Of a stretch of 64,000 bases of DNA, positions 1-8,420 are shown piece after piece (the first letter of the stretch is position 1; each line of letters starts with the position of its first letter). The notes under the pieces were generated by a model. It saw nothing but the letters and a program-made list of their open reading frames with translations, was not told the origin of the DNA and made no database searches. The translations under genes and the position numbers were made by a program. This stretch comes from Spongiivirga citrea (lineage in GTDB: Bacteria > Bacteroidota > Bacteroidia > Flavobacteriales > Flavobacteriaceae), in assembly GCF_010671565.1 (NCBI RefSeq), contig NZ_JAABOQ010000004.1, positions 186,001 through 250,000 of the forward strand, written 5' to 3'.

Positions 1-412
1 AGAAATTTGTATTGGAACTGGCAAACCATATTCTTCATTTTTAAGTAATCCCAATAAAGAGCGAACGTTTAAAACTATCAAAGTTGGACTCACTGCCGAT
101 AGACAGATTGTTTATGATCGTATTAACCGTCGAGTCGATATCATGATCGATGAGGGTCTCTTGGAAGAAGCCAAAGCGCTTCATAAGCACAAAAGCCTCA
201 ACGCTTTACAAACTGTTGGTTACAAGGAGCTGTTCCATTATTTTGAAGGAGAATGGGACTTAGACTTCACTATTTCAGAAATCAAGAAAAATACGCGCCG
301 TTTTGCAAAACGACAATTTACTTGGTTTAAGAAAGATGAAACTACGTTATGGTTTGATTATGAAGCAGCGTTGGAAGAAGTGTTAAAAGCGCTCGAAGAA
401 AGAATTTCTTAA
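1..412 (+). CDS. miaA: tRNA dimethylallyltransferase, C-terminal part (gene cut by window start)
   Basis: This is the last ~136 residues of MiaA, read in frame from base 2; the P-loop half lies outside the window. MiaA transfers a dimethylallyl group to N6 of A37 in tRNAs reading UNN codons. The visible family features are the segment LQTVGYKELFHYFEGEWD and the basic C-terminal run NTRRFAKRQFTWFKKD, which contacts the anticodon stem. The gene is convergent with the response-regulator gene, with a shared hairpin terminator between them. The next enzyme acting on this nucleotide, MiaE, is encoded at 45087-45671. The start is not visible, so length and N-terminal motifs cannot be checked. Confidence 0.93.
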   Translation, partial: EICIGTGKPYSSFLSNPNKERTFKTIKVGLTADRQIVYDRINRRVDIMIDEGLLEEAKALHKHKSLNALQTVGYKELFHYFEGEWDLDFTISEIKKNTRRFAKRQFTWFKKDETTLWFDYEAALEEVLKALEERIS

Positions 413-505
413 GGGATCTCGATACATTTTTCATTTTCTTATCAGTCAATGAAAAACACTCGATGTAAGATGGTTAAAGCGAGATGCTCGTGTCTCCAGA
501 TTCGT

Positions 506-556
506 TCTCGATACAATCCCGATAGCGATCGGAATCACTCGAACTGACATTTCGAT
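506..556. repeat. Intergenic palindromic sequence (REP-like)
   Basis: Between miaA and the terminator lies a short imperfect palindrome centred on CCGATAGCGATCGG (519-532; stem CCGAT/ATCGG), flanked by TCTCGAT and TCACTCGAA. Similar CCCGATAGC-ATCGGG pieces next to gene ends are, from memory, common in Flavobacteriaceae genomes. No second copy was seen in this window. Whether it is a mobile REP-type element or only a hairpin is not decided by the sequence. The rest of 413-613 holds nothing else recognisable apart from the terminator. Confidence 0.35.
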
Positions 557-561
557 TAACA

Positions 562-592
562 AAAAGCCTCAAGATTTCTCTTGAGGCTTTTA
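562..592. terminator. Bidirectional rho-independent terminator between miaA and the response regulator
   Basis: A perfect 8-bp stem (GCCTCAAG 566-573 with CTTGAGGC 580-587) with a 6-nt loop, preceded by an A run and followed by TTT and a T-rich stretch. It therefore works as an intrinsic terminator on both strands. It sits between two convergent genes and should stop both transcripts. Confidence 0.85.
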
Positions 593-613
593 CTTTATTT
601 CTTTGAGTTAAAA

Positions 614-1330
614 CTATCGCTCTACATCACTTTTTACGACTAGACGGAACCCTTCTCCGTGAATGTTTAGTATTTCTACTTCGTCATCTCTACGTAAATA
701 CTTACGTAACTTTGCGATGTATACATCCATACTACGTGATGTGAAGTAATTGTCATCACGCCATATTTTAGTAAGTGCTAATTCACGTGGCATTAGGTCA
801 TTTTCATGTAATGCTAATAAACGTAAAAGCTCATTTTCTTTTGGGGAAAGCTTTATTGGCTCTTCGTCTTTATAAGTTAAGAAACGTAGTTTTGAATTCA
901 AGTGGAAATTACCAACAACAAACTCAAACTGCTTACTATCCGCAACAGACTCAGTTGCCTTACGCTGCATAATTGCACGAATCTTATAAAGCAACACTTC
1001 TGAATCAAAAGGTTTGTTCAAATAATCGTCAGCGCCTGCTTTGTATCCTTTTAATACATCTTCTTTCATGGTCTTTGCCGTAAGGAAGATAATAGGCACA
1101 TCGGCGTTTTTTTCTCTGATCTCTTTAGCCAATGTAAAACCGTCTTTATAAGGCATCATTACATCGAGAATACAAAGATCGAAATCATCTCTTTTGAACT
1201 TCTCAAACCCTTCCATTCCATTTTTGGCTAGGGTTACATCAAAATCGTTTAGTGTTAAATAATCTTTTAAAACAATCCCGAAATTCGGATCGTCTTCTAC
1301 CAATAATATTTTCTTTTCTACTGTTTCCAT
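614..1330 (-). CDS. OmpR-family response regulator (RprY-like)
   Basis: A 238-residue DNA-binding response regulator. The receiver domain (residues ~7-120) has the acidic pair D13/D14, the phosphoacceptor D56 in LCILDVMMP, T84 and K106 in NKPF, so all catalytic residues are present. The C-terminal winged-helix domain (~135-235) contains LSPKENELLRLLALHEND and RSMDVYIAKLRKYLRRD, typical of OmpR/PhoB. It follows its sensor kinase by 18 bp and is surely co-transcribed and its partner. Length and context resemble the RprX/RprY pair of Bacteroides. The signal and targets are not readable from sequence. Confidence 0.92.
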   Translation of the reverse strand: METVEKKILLVEDDPNFGIVLKDYLTLNDFDVTLAKNGMEGFEKFKRDDFDLCILDVMMPYKDGFTLAKEIREKNADVPIIFLTAKTMKEDVLKGYKAGADDYLNKPFDSEVLLYKIRAIMQRKATESVADSKQFEFVVGNFHLNSKLRFLTYKDEEPIKLSPKENELLRLLALHENDLMPRELALTKIWRDDNYFTSRSMDVYIAKLRKYLRRDDEVEILNIHGEGFRLVVKSDVER

Positions 1331-1348
1331 AAGGATCTGTTGATCTTA

Positions 1349-2917
1349 TTAAATTAACGGAAGTTTGATATAAAACGTACTTCCTTTATCTTTTTCACTC
1401 TCGGCATATACTTCGCCTTGATGATCGTCTACTATTTTCTTTACATAGGCAAGTCCTAAACCATGCCCTTTTACGTTATGTATATTACCGGTTGTTTCCC
1501 GATAAAATTTTTCAAATATTTTTTTCAGCACCACCTTACTCATCCCCATTCCTTGATCCTGTATTTTTACGATGATGTAATTACCAACGTTCTCTGTATA
1601 CACATCAATTTTCGGGCCATCTGGCGAATATTTGATGGCATTGTCTAACATATTAACGATTACGTTAGTAAAATGCATCTGACTCGCTACCACATCATCT
1701 CTTTTGGCTTCTAAATGCGTGTTGATAAAACCACCCCTATCTTCTACAATCAGAGAAACATGTGTGACCGCTTCTTCAACTAAGTCGTGCATGCTTACCC
1801 TATCCTTACTAATGTCAAGTTGATTTTTCTCTAATCGAGAAATACGCAATACATTTTCAACTTGTGCATGCATTCGTTTATTCTCATCCTTGATCATTTT
1901 TAAATAGATCTTCATCCGCTCTTCATCACCCATTGTTTTGGGATTTTTAATTGCGTCTAGAGCTAAATTAATGGTCGCGATAGGCGTTTTAAACTCATGC
2001 GTCATATTATTGATGAAATCAGTCTTAATTTCTGATATCTGCTTCTGCTTTACCAATTGATACAATGCACTGGAATAGGCAATTACAATAATAAGTGTAA
2101 ACACTACCGAAAGAACAGCCATTCCTAAAATCGAACTCAATATGTAGCTTTTCCGTTTCGGAAAGTTTACAAACAACTGAAAGTTGTCTAAACCATTATT
2201 ATTTGGAAAAAGCTCTATATCATATTGTCTCAGATTATCAATCTTAAAACCGTCTGACCTCACTTTTGTGGGCAAACCACCACCATAAACCGCATATTCA
2301 TATTCAATGTCAATATCATTTTTACGCAGCTCATCATTTAAAGCCAACTCCAACTCCTTGTTAGAAACTCGCTTGTGAACGGGTTGTTTATTGCCTACTT
2401 CATCATAAGCCTTCAACATAGTAAGCCGCTGTAATTCATCAAACTCACTAACTCGGTTTATCCATTCCTCCGTAGATAAGTTTTTCAAATTGCTATCAGG
2501 GTTTTCTCCTAATACAATTCCATACTCTCGACTGATATAGTTTTTTAACTGAATGCTATCTAATCCATCTTCAAAGAACGAGGAAGAAAACCCATAGTCT
2601 TCTTCTAAAATACCATGCTGATAAATAAAAGTTTCGTTGGTTTGTGGGTTTTCAGTTTGGTAATACAGACGGAATCTTTCAAGAACCCGACCTGGATTCG
2701 TAGTATCCTTTTCTGCTAAAGCCCGATCCATAAATCTATTGAAATCGTTTTCTTTAATTTCTCGACTTACATTGACCAAAATCTGATTGATATTCATTGA
2801 GAATTGCTCCTCTTTATCATCAACCGAAGTCTTTATCCAATAGCCCTGAACGAAAATTATTCCAATGAGAGAAAGACTCATTAAAATCACTAAAACAACG
2901 AATAGTCTTTTATTCAT
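1349..2917 (-). CDS. Sensor histidine kinase (RprX-like)
   Basis: A 522-residue membrane histidine kinase. It has a TM helix at residues ~5-25, a ~230-residue periplasmic sensor domain with no recognised fold, a second TM at ~258-282, then the H-box MTHEFKTPIATINLALD with H307, N-box NMLDNAIKYSPDG, G1 DQGMGMS, F-box IFEKFYRE and G2 GHGLGLAYVKKIV. There is no HAMP domain: the second TM leads directly to the dimerisation helix. It is cotranscribed with the response regulator downstream, and coaE lies 81 bp upstream. The start is the ATG closest to a -7 box (2923-2930), which would give a very short leader. The periplasmic stimulus is unknown. Confidence 0.92.
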   Translation of the reverse strand: MNKRLFVVLVILMSLSLIGIIFVQGYWIKTSVDDKEEQFSMNINQILVNVSREIKENDFNRFMDRALAEKDTTNPGRVLERFRLYYQTENPQTNETFIYQHGILEEDYGFSSSFFEDGLDSIQLKNYISREYGIVLGENPDSNLKNLSTEEWINRVSEFDELQRLTMLKAYDEVGNKQPVHKRVSNKELELALNDELRKNDIDIEYEYAVYGGGLPTKVRSDGFKIDNLRQYDIELFPNNNGLDNFQLFVNFPKRKSYILSSILGMAVLSVVFTLIIVIAYSSALYQLVKQKQISEIKTDFINNMTHEFKTPIATINLALDAIKNPKTMGDEERMKIYLKMIKDENKRMHAQVENVLRISRLEKNQLDISKDRVSMHDLVEEAVTHVSLIVEDRGGFINTHLEAKRDDVVASQMHFTNVIVNMLDNAIKYSPDGPKIDVYTENVGNYIIVKIQDQGMGMSKVVLKKIFEKFYRETTGNIHNVKGHGLGLAYVKKIVDDHQGEVYAESEKDKGSTFYIKLPLI

Positions 2918-2922
2918 TCATT

Positions 2923-2930
2923 CAAAATTA
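2923..2930 (-). promoter_or_regulatory. Bacteroidota -7 box (TAATTTTG) of the histidine kinase gene
   Basis: On the minus strand the sequence reads TAATTTTG, a full match to the TAnnTTTG -7 element. It lies only 5 nt before the ATG at 2917, so a transcript from it would be almost leaderless. No clear TTTG -33 element is seen at the usual distance, so the call rests on the -7 box alone. Confidence 0.4.
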
Positions 2931-2998
2931 ACGTTTTGGGTAGTAGAGCGAATTGTGTTTAACCTATAATTAACAAAAATGTTAAAATTTTGAAGAGG

Positions 2999-3583
2999 CT
3001 AAATCTTTTCAATTAACTGATTGTGAATATACTTAACGTGTTCTCGAGTATCTGCGACGTCAATGTTTTCAATACAATAGGTAGCAAGCACTCGCTTTTT
3101 ATCATCGCTCCATTGGTTGTTCATTCGCTTCAAAATCGTATCACGATCTGTTTTATCACGCTTCAACACTCTGTCGATTCTGGTTTCGATAGGCGCCGTT
3201 ACCAAGATGGTAAAATCCAATTTTTTCTCACCTTCATTCTCAAAAATAATGGCCGCCTCCTTGAGAACATAAGGTGCATTTTTAGTGGTAACCCAATCTT
3301 TAAAATCTTGGTGTACAGCAGGGTGAACAATGCTGTTTAGGGCAGTTAGTTTTTCTTTATTATCAAATACTTGGCTAGCGATATATGATCGATTAAGTAC
3401 GCCGTCAACATAAGCTTCCGCGCCGAATAATTTTGTTACTCCTGAGACAATAGCTTCCGATTCAACCATTAACCGCTTGGCTTCAACATCGGCGATGTAA
3501 ACAGGAATGCCAAGTTCATTAAACATACTCGCTACGGTAGTTTTACCACTTCCTATTCCTCCAGTAAGTCCACCTATTTTCAT
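2999..3583 (-). CDS. coaE: Dephospho-CoA kinase
   Basis: A 194-residue P-loop kinase that phosphorylates the 3'-OH of dephospho-CoA, the last step of CoA synthesis, in the cytosol. The N-terminus MKIGGLTGGIGSGKTTVAS holds the Walker A loop (GGIGSGKT, residues 8-15), followed by the CoA-site segment IPVYIADVEAKRLM and the lid region RIDRVLKRDKTDRD. Length is normal. It follows the YbbR-domain gene by 9 bp, so the two form an operon. The two preceding CoA steps (CoaBC) are encoded at 9304-10515 in this window. Confidence 0.95.
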   Translation of the reverse strand: MKIGGLTGGIGSGKTTVASMFNELGIPVYIADVEAKRLMVESEAIVSGVTKLFGAEAYVDGVLNRSYIASQVFDNKEKLTALNSIVHPAVHQDFKDWVTTKNAPYVLKEAAIIFENEGEKKLDFTILVTAPIETRIDRVLKRDKTDRDTILKRMNNQWSDDKKRVLATYCIENIDVADTREHVKYIHNQLIEKI

Positions 3584-3592
3584 TCGTGATTG

Positions 3593-4555
3593 CTATTTTT
3601 TTATAAGATAGTCTACAGAGCTACTTAGTAGTTGATAGTTAGTAACCTTATCTGTTGTCGATCTTAATTTAGGAATTAAGACCGCTCCCGCTTCTTTAAT
3701 GTCATTGTAATCACAACTTATTGTAAAACTATCAGCATTAATGTCTTTATAGTTCTTTAGACTTACGTTATAAGATACTTTCAAACCAGCAGGAAATAAT
3801 TTTACACTTACACCCTCAGGCACATTTAAAACTGTTATTGGGACTTCAACAGTACCTTCAGTAAATTTCCCTACCACGCCACTTACCACAATATTGGTAG
3901 TAGAAAAATTAATTATATCAAGACTATCGGGAATATTGATATCCAATTTTTCAATAAAATCACTATCAATATTTTTTAAGATAAGTGCCTCCGTTTCTAG
4001 TTCGGTAATCGCATCAACCAAATCTTCTCTTCCGTTTATTTCAACCATTTCAGGTTCGATAGTCACAGGTGCGGTAAGGTTGTAGCCCGCTTTAAAACTG
4101 AGATCGATCTTAGGCTTTAGGGCTATACTTTTTGTTTTATTAATTCCGAATTGAACAATAACTGAGTCTGGACTCAACTGCCCTATTTTTATTTCATTCG
4201 GAAATTGGCGTTGTAGCTTCGGCACATTTTGATTGAGTAAAAGAAAATGTTTGTCTTCTTTAAGTGCATTCGCATCAGCCAAGTCAACACTTAAATAAGG
4301 TTTGAAAAATCCGTATTTCAATAACCGAAATCCGTTACTTTTTAATTCAACATTGACCGTTTTTGAAGGATCGCCTAACAAAGTTTTCGTCTCTGGAACA
4401 TTCTGATATCTCAAGTTAAACTCAATATTTGTTTCGTACTGTTGCGACAACTTGATCAAGGACCATAACAGAAAAGATATGAGCAGAAACAGCGCAAAAA
4501 CATTGAGTTTATGCTGCTTTTTTAACTGACTAATAAAAGTTTTTATAATGTCCAT
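3593..4555 (-). CDS. YbbR-like domain protein
   Basis: A ~320-residue membrane-anchored protein. One N-terminal TM helix (KLNVFALFLLISFLLWSLIKLSQ region) is followed by an extracytoplasmic, beta-rich region whose tandem segments (for example VEVPITVLNVPEGVSVKLFP) resemble YbbR repeats. YbbR proteins often accompany diadenylate cyclase CdaA, but no cdaA is present here, and the role is unknown. The start is placed at the ATG giving MDIIKTFISQLKKQHKL, just before the TM helix. Two upstream in-frame ATGs (4648, 4600) would add an unlikely extension. It is cotranscribed with coaE. Confidence 0.75.
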   Translation of the reverse strand: MDIIKTFISQLKKQHKLNVFALFLLISFLLWSLIKLSQQYETNIEFNLRYQNVPETKTLLGDPSKTVNVELKSNGFRLLKYGFFKPYLSVDLADANALKEDKHFLLLNQNVPKLQRQFPNEIKIGQLSPDSVIVQFGINKTKSIALKPKIDLSFKAGYNLTAPVTIEPEMVEINGREDLVDAITELETEALILKNIDSDFIEKLDINIPDSLDIINFSTTNIVVSGVVGKFTEGTVEVPITVLNVPEGVSVKLFPAGLKVSYNVSLKNYKDINADSFTISCDYNDIKEAGAVLIPKLRSTTDKVTNYQLLSSSVDYLIKK

Positions 4556-4718
4556 ACTATACCAAATATAACATAAAATTAGACTTAAATACTTGTTCAT
4601 TTTCCTTCTTTCGTTATTGTAAATATCTTCCGTAGCAATGCTATGCAAAAGATTTACTGCTTCAAAAGAAGAAAAAGCAACTACCTATTTTTAGCCTAAT
4701 TCTATATCACATCTGGTA

Positions 4719-5723
4719 TTACTTTTTAAAGAACAATTTGGGGTACGCTTTTTCAGGATCTTTTTTTAACCAAGCAACATTAATGGTGGTATTAATAAAT
4801 CCTGAACCATATCCATAGAATTGAATAAGTACTGCTGGAAGACTCATTAAGCCAACTAATAGACTTCTATTCTTAATGGTACTATCTAAAGTTAACACTA
4901 AAAAATAGATAGCAAAAGGTATTATGGCAAAATAAAATCCGATAGCAGAAAGCATAATGGCACATAGTAGCGCCAAACAGAATAGCAAGGGAAACCAAAA
5001 AACCAGTTTAGCGGTCTCAGGATGCCATGTATTTAAAATTGGACGCACCAACCCGAACTTATGCACCTGCTGATAAAATTTTGTAAAGGAAATGCGTCTT
5101 TTATGATACACAAATGCTTTTTCGAAAAGCCTTGTTTCATACCCTGCTTTCCAGATTCGTATCGCAAGATCTGGATCTTCTCCCGGATGAATGCGACCAA
5201 AACCATTTGTTTTCTGAAACGCCTCCTTAGAAAGCCCCATGTTAAAACTACGCGGTTGAAATTTACCTACAGACTTATTTTTACCGCGAATACCTCCTGT
5301 CGTAAACAACGAGGTCATACTGTAATTAATGGCTTTCTGTAAAGGAGAAAATGAGCTGTGAGCAGCATCTGGACCACCAAAGCAATGAACAAAATCTTTA
5401 TCGAATGCAGAAGTAACTTCCCGCAAATAGTGTTTAGGTAATAAGCAGTCTGAATCTAAAATCAGGAAATAATCGCCTTTGGCCTTTTGCATGCCATAAT
5501 TGCGACTATCTCCTGGTCCTGTATTCTCTTTTTTGTAATAACTTATTTGAAGTGATTCCCCATATTTTTCAATAACTTCTTCCGAAGTTTGCTGAGAACC
5601 ATCTTCTACAATAACTACTTCAAATTCTTCTTCAAATTCCATTTTCTGCATGCTACTAAGCAGCTCATCGATCTCATCAGGTCGATTGTAAACGGGAATT
5701 ATAAAAGAGAAATAATATTTCAT
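4719..5723 (-). CDS. Family 2 glycosyltransferase with C-terminal membrane segments
   Basis: A 334-residue GT-A glycosyltransferase. The N-terminus YYFSFIIPVYNRPDEIDELL is the GT2 nucleotide-binding strand. The segment GDYFLILDSDCLLPKHYL carries the DxD metal motif (DSD), and FNMGLSKEAFQKTNGFG with GEDPDLAIRI supplies the acceptor and catalytic-base region (the ED in GEDPD). Hydrophobic helices at ~240-300 anchor it in the inner membrane. It lies 17 bp after fabI on the same strand. The sugar and acceptor cannot be predicted; a cell-envelope glycan is likely. Confidence 0.85.
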   Translation of the reverse strand: MKYYFSFIIPVYNRPDEIDELLSSMQKMEFEEEFEVVIVEDGSQQTSEEVIEKYGESLQISYYKKENTGPGDSRNYGMQKAKGDYFLILDSDCLLPKHYLREVTSAFDKDFVHCFGGPDAAHSSFSPLQKAINYSMTSLFTTGGIRGKNKSVGKFQPRSFNMGLSKEAFQKTNGFGRIHPGEDPDLAIRIWKAGYETRLFEKAFVYHKRRISFTKFYQQVHKFGLVRPILNTWHPETAKLVFWFPLLFCLALLCAIMLSAIGFYFAIIPFAIYFLVLTLDSTIKNRSLLVGLMSLPAVLIQFYGYGSGFINTTINVAWLKKDPEKAYPKLFFKK

Positions 5724-5739
5724 TTAACCACGACAGGGT

Positions 5740-6558
5740 CTATTCTTCATCTTCAAAACGATCCATTACTTTCTCGCTTACTCCCATGTTTGAGAAACCA
5801 CCGTCATTGTATAAATTTTGAAGTGTAACACGCTTGGTAAGGTCGGAAAATAAAGTAACGGTATAATCAGCACAATCATCGGCTGTTGCATTTCCTAACG
5901 GAGACATTTCCTCGGCATACTTGATAAAGCCACTAAAGCCTTTTACACCTTGACCAGCAGTAGTTGGTGTTGGCGATTGGGAAATGGTATTTACACGTAC
6001 TTTTTTATCGCGACCGAAGAAGTAACCAAAACTTCTGGCAATCGACTCTAAATACGCCTTATTATCAGCCATATCATTATAATCAGGAAATACGCGTTGC
6101 GCTGCCATATAGGTCAAAGCAACAATACTTCCCCATTCGTTCATAGCGTCACTCTTATATAATGTCTGCATTACTTTATGAAAAGAAACAGCAGAAATAT
6201 CCCATCCTTTAGCGGTCCAATCAGGTTTTAAATCGGTATAATGTCTTCCTTTACGTACATTTACCGACATACCAATTGAGTGCAGTACAAAATCTAATTT
6301 ACCTCCTAATATCTCAACTGATTTATCTACCAAATTCTGAAGATCTTCAAAAGAGGTTGCATCGGCTGGAATAACTTCTGAACCTGTTTTTTTTGCCAGT
6401 TCATTGATTGCTCCCATTCGCAATGCAACGGGTGCATTAGTTAATACAAACTTCCCTCCTTCCTCATGCACTCTTTCGGCCGTTTTCCATGCGATTGAAT
6501 TCTCATCTAAAGCACCAAAAATGATTCCTCTTTTTCCTTTTAATAAATTGTATGACAT
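5740..6558 (-). CDS. fabI: Enoyl-[acyl-carrier-protein] reductase
   Basis: A 272-residue short-chain dehydrogenase-type enzyme that reduces trans-2-enoyl-ACP in each fatty-acid elongation cycle. It has the FabI-type nucleotide-binding N-terminus KGKRGIIFGALDENSIAW, with the gapped glycine motif that separates FabI from other SDRs. The catalytic segment is YMAAQRVFPDYNDMADNKA, with the second Tyr and the Lys in the FabI Y-x6-K spacing. The C-terminal part GVKGFSGFIKYAEEMSPLG matches the substrate-binding flip loop. It lies 14 bp after recN in the same direction. Length is usual for FabI. Confidence 0.94.
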   Translation of the reverse strand: MSYNLLKGKRGIIFGALDENSIAWKTAERVHEEGGKFVLTNAPVALRMGAINELAKKTGSEVIPADATSFEDLQNLVDKSVEILGGKLDFVLHSIGMSVNVRKGRHYTDLKPDWTAKGWDISAVSFHKVMQTLYKSDAMNEWGSIVALTYMAAQRVFPDYNDMADNKAYLESIARSFGYFFGRDKKVRVNTISQSPTPTTAGQGVKGFSGFIKYAEEMSPLGNATADDCADYTVTLFSDLTKRVTLQNLYNDGGFSNMGVSEKVMDRFEDEE

Positions 6559-6572
6559 TGGTTTTTAGTTTT

Positions 6573-8225
6573 CTAGTTTAATAATTGTTTAGCGTGCGCC
6601 ATGGCCGATGAAGAAATCTCTTTTCCGCCAAGCATTTGTGCAATTTCTATAATACGATCATCCTCATTTAGTCTTTTTAGACTTGTGGTTGTGATCTCGT
6701 TAATATCTTCTTTATATACTTTGTAATGACTATTGCCTTTAGCCGCAATTTGTGGCAAATGCGTAATGGTAAACACCTGCATTGTTTTACTCATTTGCTG
6801 CATGATGGCTCCTATTTTGTTGGATACTTCACCAGAAACACCAGTATCTATTTCATCAAACATGATGGTTGGTAAACGCATATATTTTGATAATATAGCT
6901 TTTATCGATAACATGATCCTAGATAATTCACCACCACTGGCCACCTTTTTTAGTTCACCAAAACTGGTACCTTTATTCGCTGCAAAATGGAATTGTAATG
7001 TTTCTTTTCCATTGGAAAAAAATGTATCTGCAAGTGTCGTTTGAATATCAAAACGCGCATTTACCATTCCTAAATCAGCTAATATACTTGTCAGTTGATT
7101 TGTTAGGGTTGGAATTGCCTTTTGGCGCTTTTCATGAATAGTTTCTGCTATTTTATTTAAGGCACTTTCCGCCTTTGTAACTGCCAATTGCTTCGCCTCT
7201 ATCTCTGTCTCAATATTGTGAACGGTGCTTACCTTTTGTTCTAGGTCTTCTTGAATCTTAATCAATTCATCAATACCTAAAACAGCATGCTTTTTCTGCA
7301 GATCGTAAATAGCTTGTAACTTATCGTTTACTTGATTTAATTTCTGAGGATCGGCTTCTAGATTGTCATTGGCATCTTCAATGGCTGTAGAGACATCATC
7401 TAATTCGATCAGGATGCTATGAATACGTTCTTGTAATAGTTTGTATTCAGATGATAGCTGACTAGCTTGTTCTAAGCTATTTCGTAGTTGAGTTGCATTG
7501 CTTAAAATCCCGATTTGCTCATCATTCAACACTTTGTTTGCAGTTGCAAGATGAAGTTTGATCTCTTCGACATTATTCAAAGTCTCATAGGTCGATTCAA
7601 GACTTTCCAGTTCGCCTGCAATAAGATTTGCTTCCACTAATTCATTCAGCAAAAACTCATTATAATCCTGTTCTTTAGAAGCGTTTTGTTCGAATGCAAG
7701 CAGTTCATTTAAGGTACGCTGCGCAGTTTTATATACTTTATATTGCTCTTGATAAGCTTCTAAATCATCATTAGTAGCTGCCAATGCATCAATCACTTTA
7801 AATTGGAATGCATTTTCCGTTAGTTGCATTGTTTGATGTTGCGAGTGTACATCAATTAAATAACTACCTAAACCAGATAATACATTCAAATTTACAGGAG
7901 AGTCATTTACAAAGGCTCTTGATTTTCCTGAAGGAAGAATTTCTCTTCTTATAATCGTCTCCACTTCATAATCCAGATCATTCTCCTTAAAAAACTCGCG
8001 TAATTGATAGCCTTCAATTAAAAAAGAAGCCTCAATAATGCATTTTCTATCTTGATTTTTAAGAGAAGAAAGATCAGCTCGCTTACCAAGCACCAAGGCC
8101 AAACCACCAAGTAAAATTGATTTACCAGCACCAGTTTCACCAGTAATAATTATCAGTCCATCAGAGAATTGAACATCTAACGAATCGATTAATGCATAGT
8201 TTTTTATGGAAAGTGATGAAAGCAA
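6573..8225 (-). CDS. recN: DNA repair protein RecN
   Basis: A ~550-residue SMC-like ATPase for double-strand break repair. The N-terminal LSIKNYALIDSLDVQFSDG and Walker A GETGAGKS are followed by a long coiled-coil middle (~150-370), the ABC signature SGGELSRIMLSIKAIL and Walker B PTIMFDEIDTGVSG. There is no ATG near the N-terminus. Two in-frame TTG codons exist, at 8261 and 8225. The first lies inside a perfect -7 promoter box (8259-8266), so it cannot be translated from that promoter. The TTG at 8225, giving LLSSLSIKNYALID, also matches where RecN proteins normally begin. fabI follows 14 bp downstream. Confidence 0.93.
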   Translation of the reverse strand: MLSSLSIKNYALIDSLDVQFSDGLIIITGETGAGKSILLGGLALVLGKRADLSSLKNQDRKCIIEASFLIEGYQLREFFKENDLDYEVETIIRREILPSGKSRAFVNDSPVNLNVLSGLGSYLIDVHSQHQTMQLTENAFQFKVIDALAATNDDLEAYQEQYKVYKTAQRTLNELLAFEQNASKEQDYNEFLLNELVEANLIAGELESLESTYETLNNVEEIKLHLATANKVLNDEQIGILSNATQLRNSLEQASQLSSEYKLLQERIHSILIELDDVSTAIEDANDNLEADPQKLNQVNDKLQAIYDLQKKHAVLGIDELIKIQEDLEQKVSTVHNIETEIEAKQLAVTKAESALNKIAETIHEKRQKAIPTLTNQLTSILADLGMVNARFDIQTTLADTFFSNGKETLQFHFAANKGTSFGELKKVASGGELSRIMLSIKAILSKYMRLPTIMFDEIDTGVSGEVSNKIGAIMQQMSKTMQVFTITHLPQIAAKGNSHYKVYKEDINEITTTSLKRLNEDDRIIEIAQMLGGKEISSSAMAHAKQLLN

Positions 8226-8258
8226 TTGGTTCGGTTTTTTGGTCTTTCTTTTAGGAAA

Positions 8259-8266
8259 CAAATATA
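8259..8266 (-). promoter_or_regulatory. -7 promoter box (TATATTTG) of recN
   Basis: The minus strand reads TATATTTG, a perfect TAnnTTTG. Transcription would start near 8252, about 27 nt before the proposed TTG start codon of recN at 8225. It overlaps the more upstream TTG and so helps decide the start. No convincing -33 TTTG was found. Confidence 0.5.
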
Positions 8267-8420
8267 CCGCTTAGATGGGAAATACTAGTTACGAATTTTG
8301 ATTTACGAATGTCTAGTTTTGAGTTCAGAGTTATGAGTGCGGAGTTATAAGTTAAAAGTATTACTATGGGAGATATGATAAACTAAAAAAAACTCATATC
8401 TAATCTCAAAAATCTTGATT

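Noticed and set aside
413-613. tRNA or other structured RNA downstream of miaA
   Set aside because: No cloverleaf or T-loop sequence is present; only a REP-like palindrome and a terminator hairpin were found.
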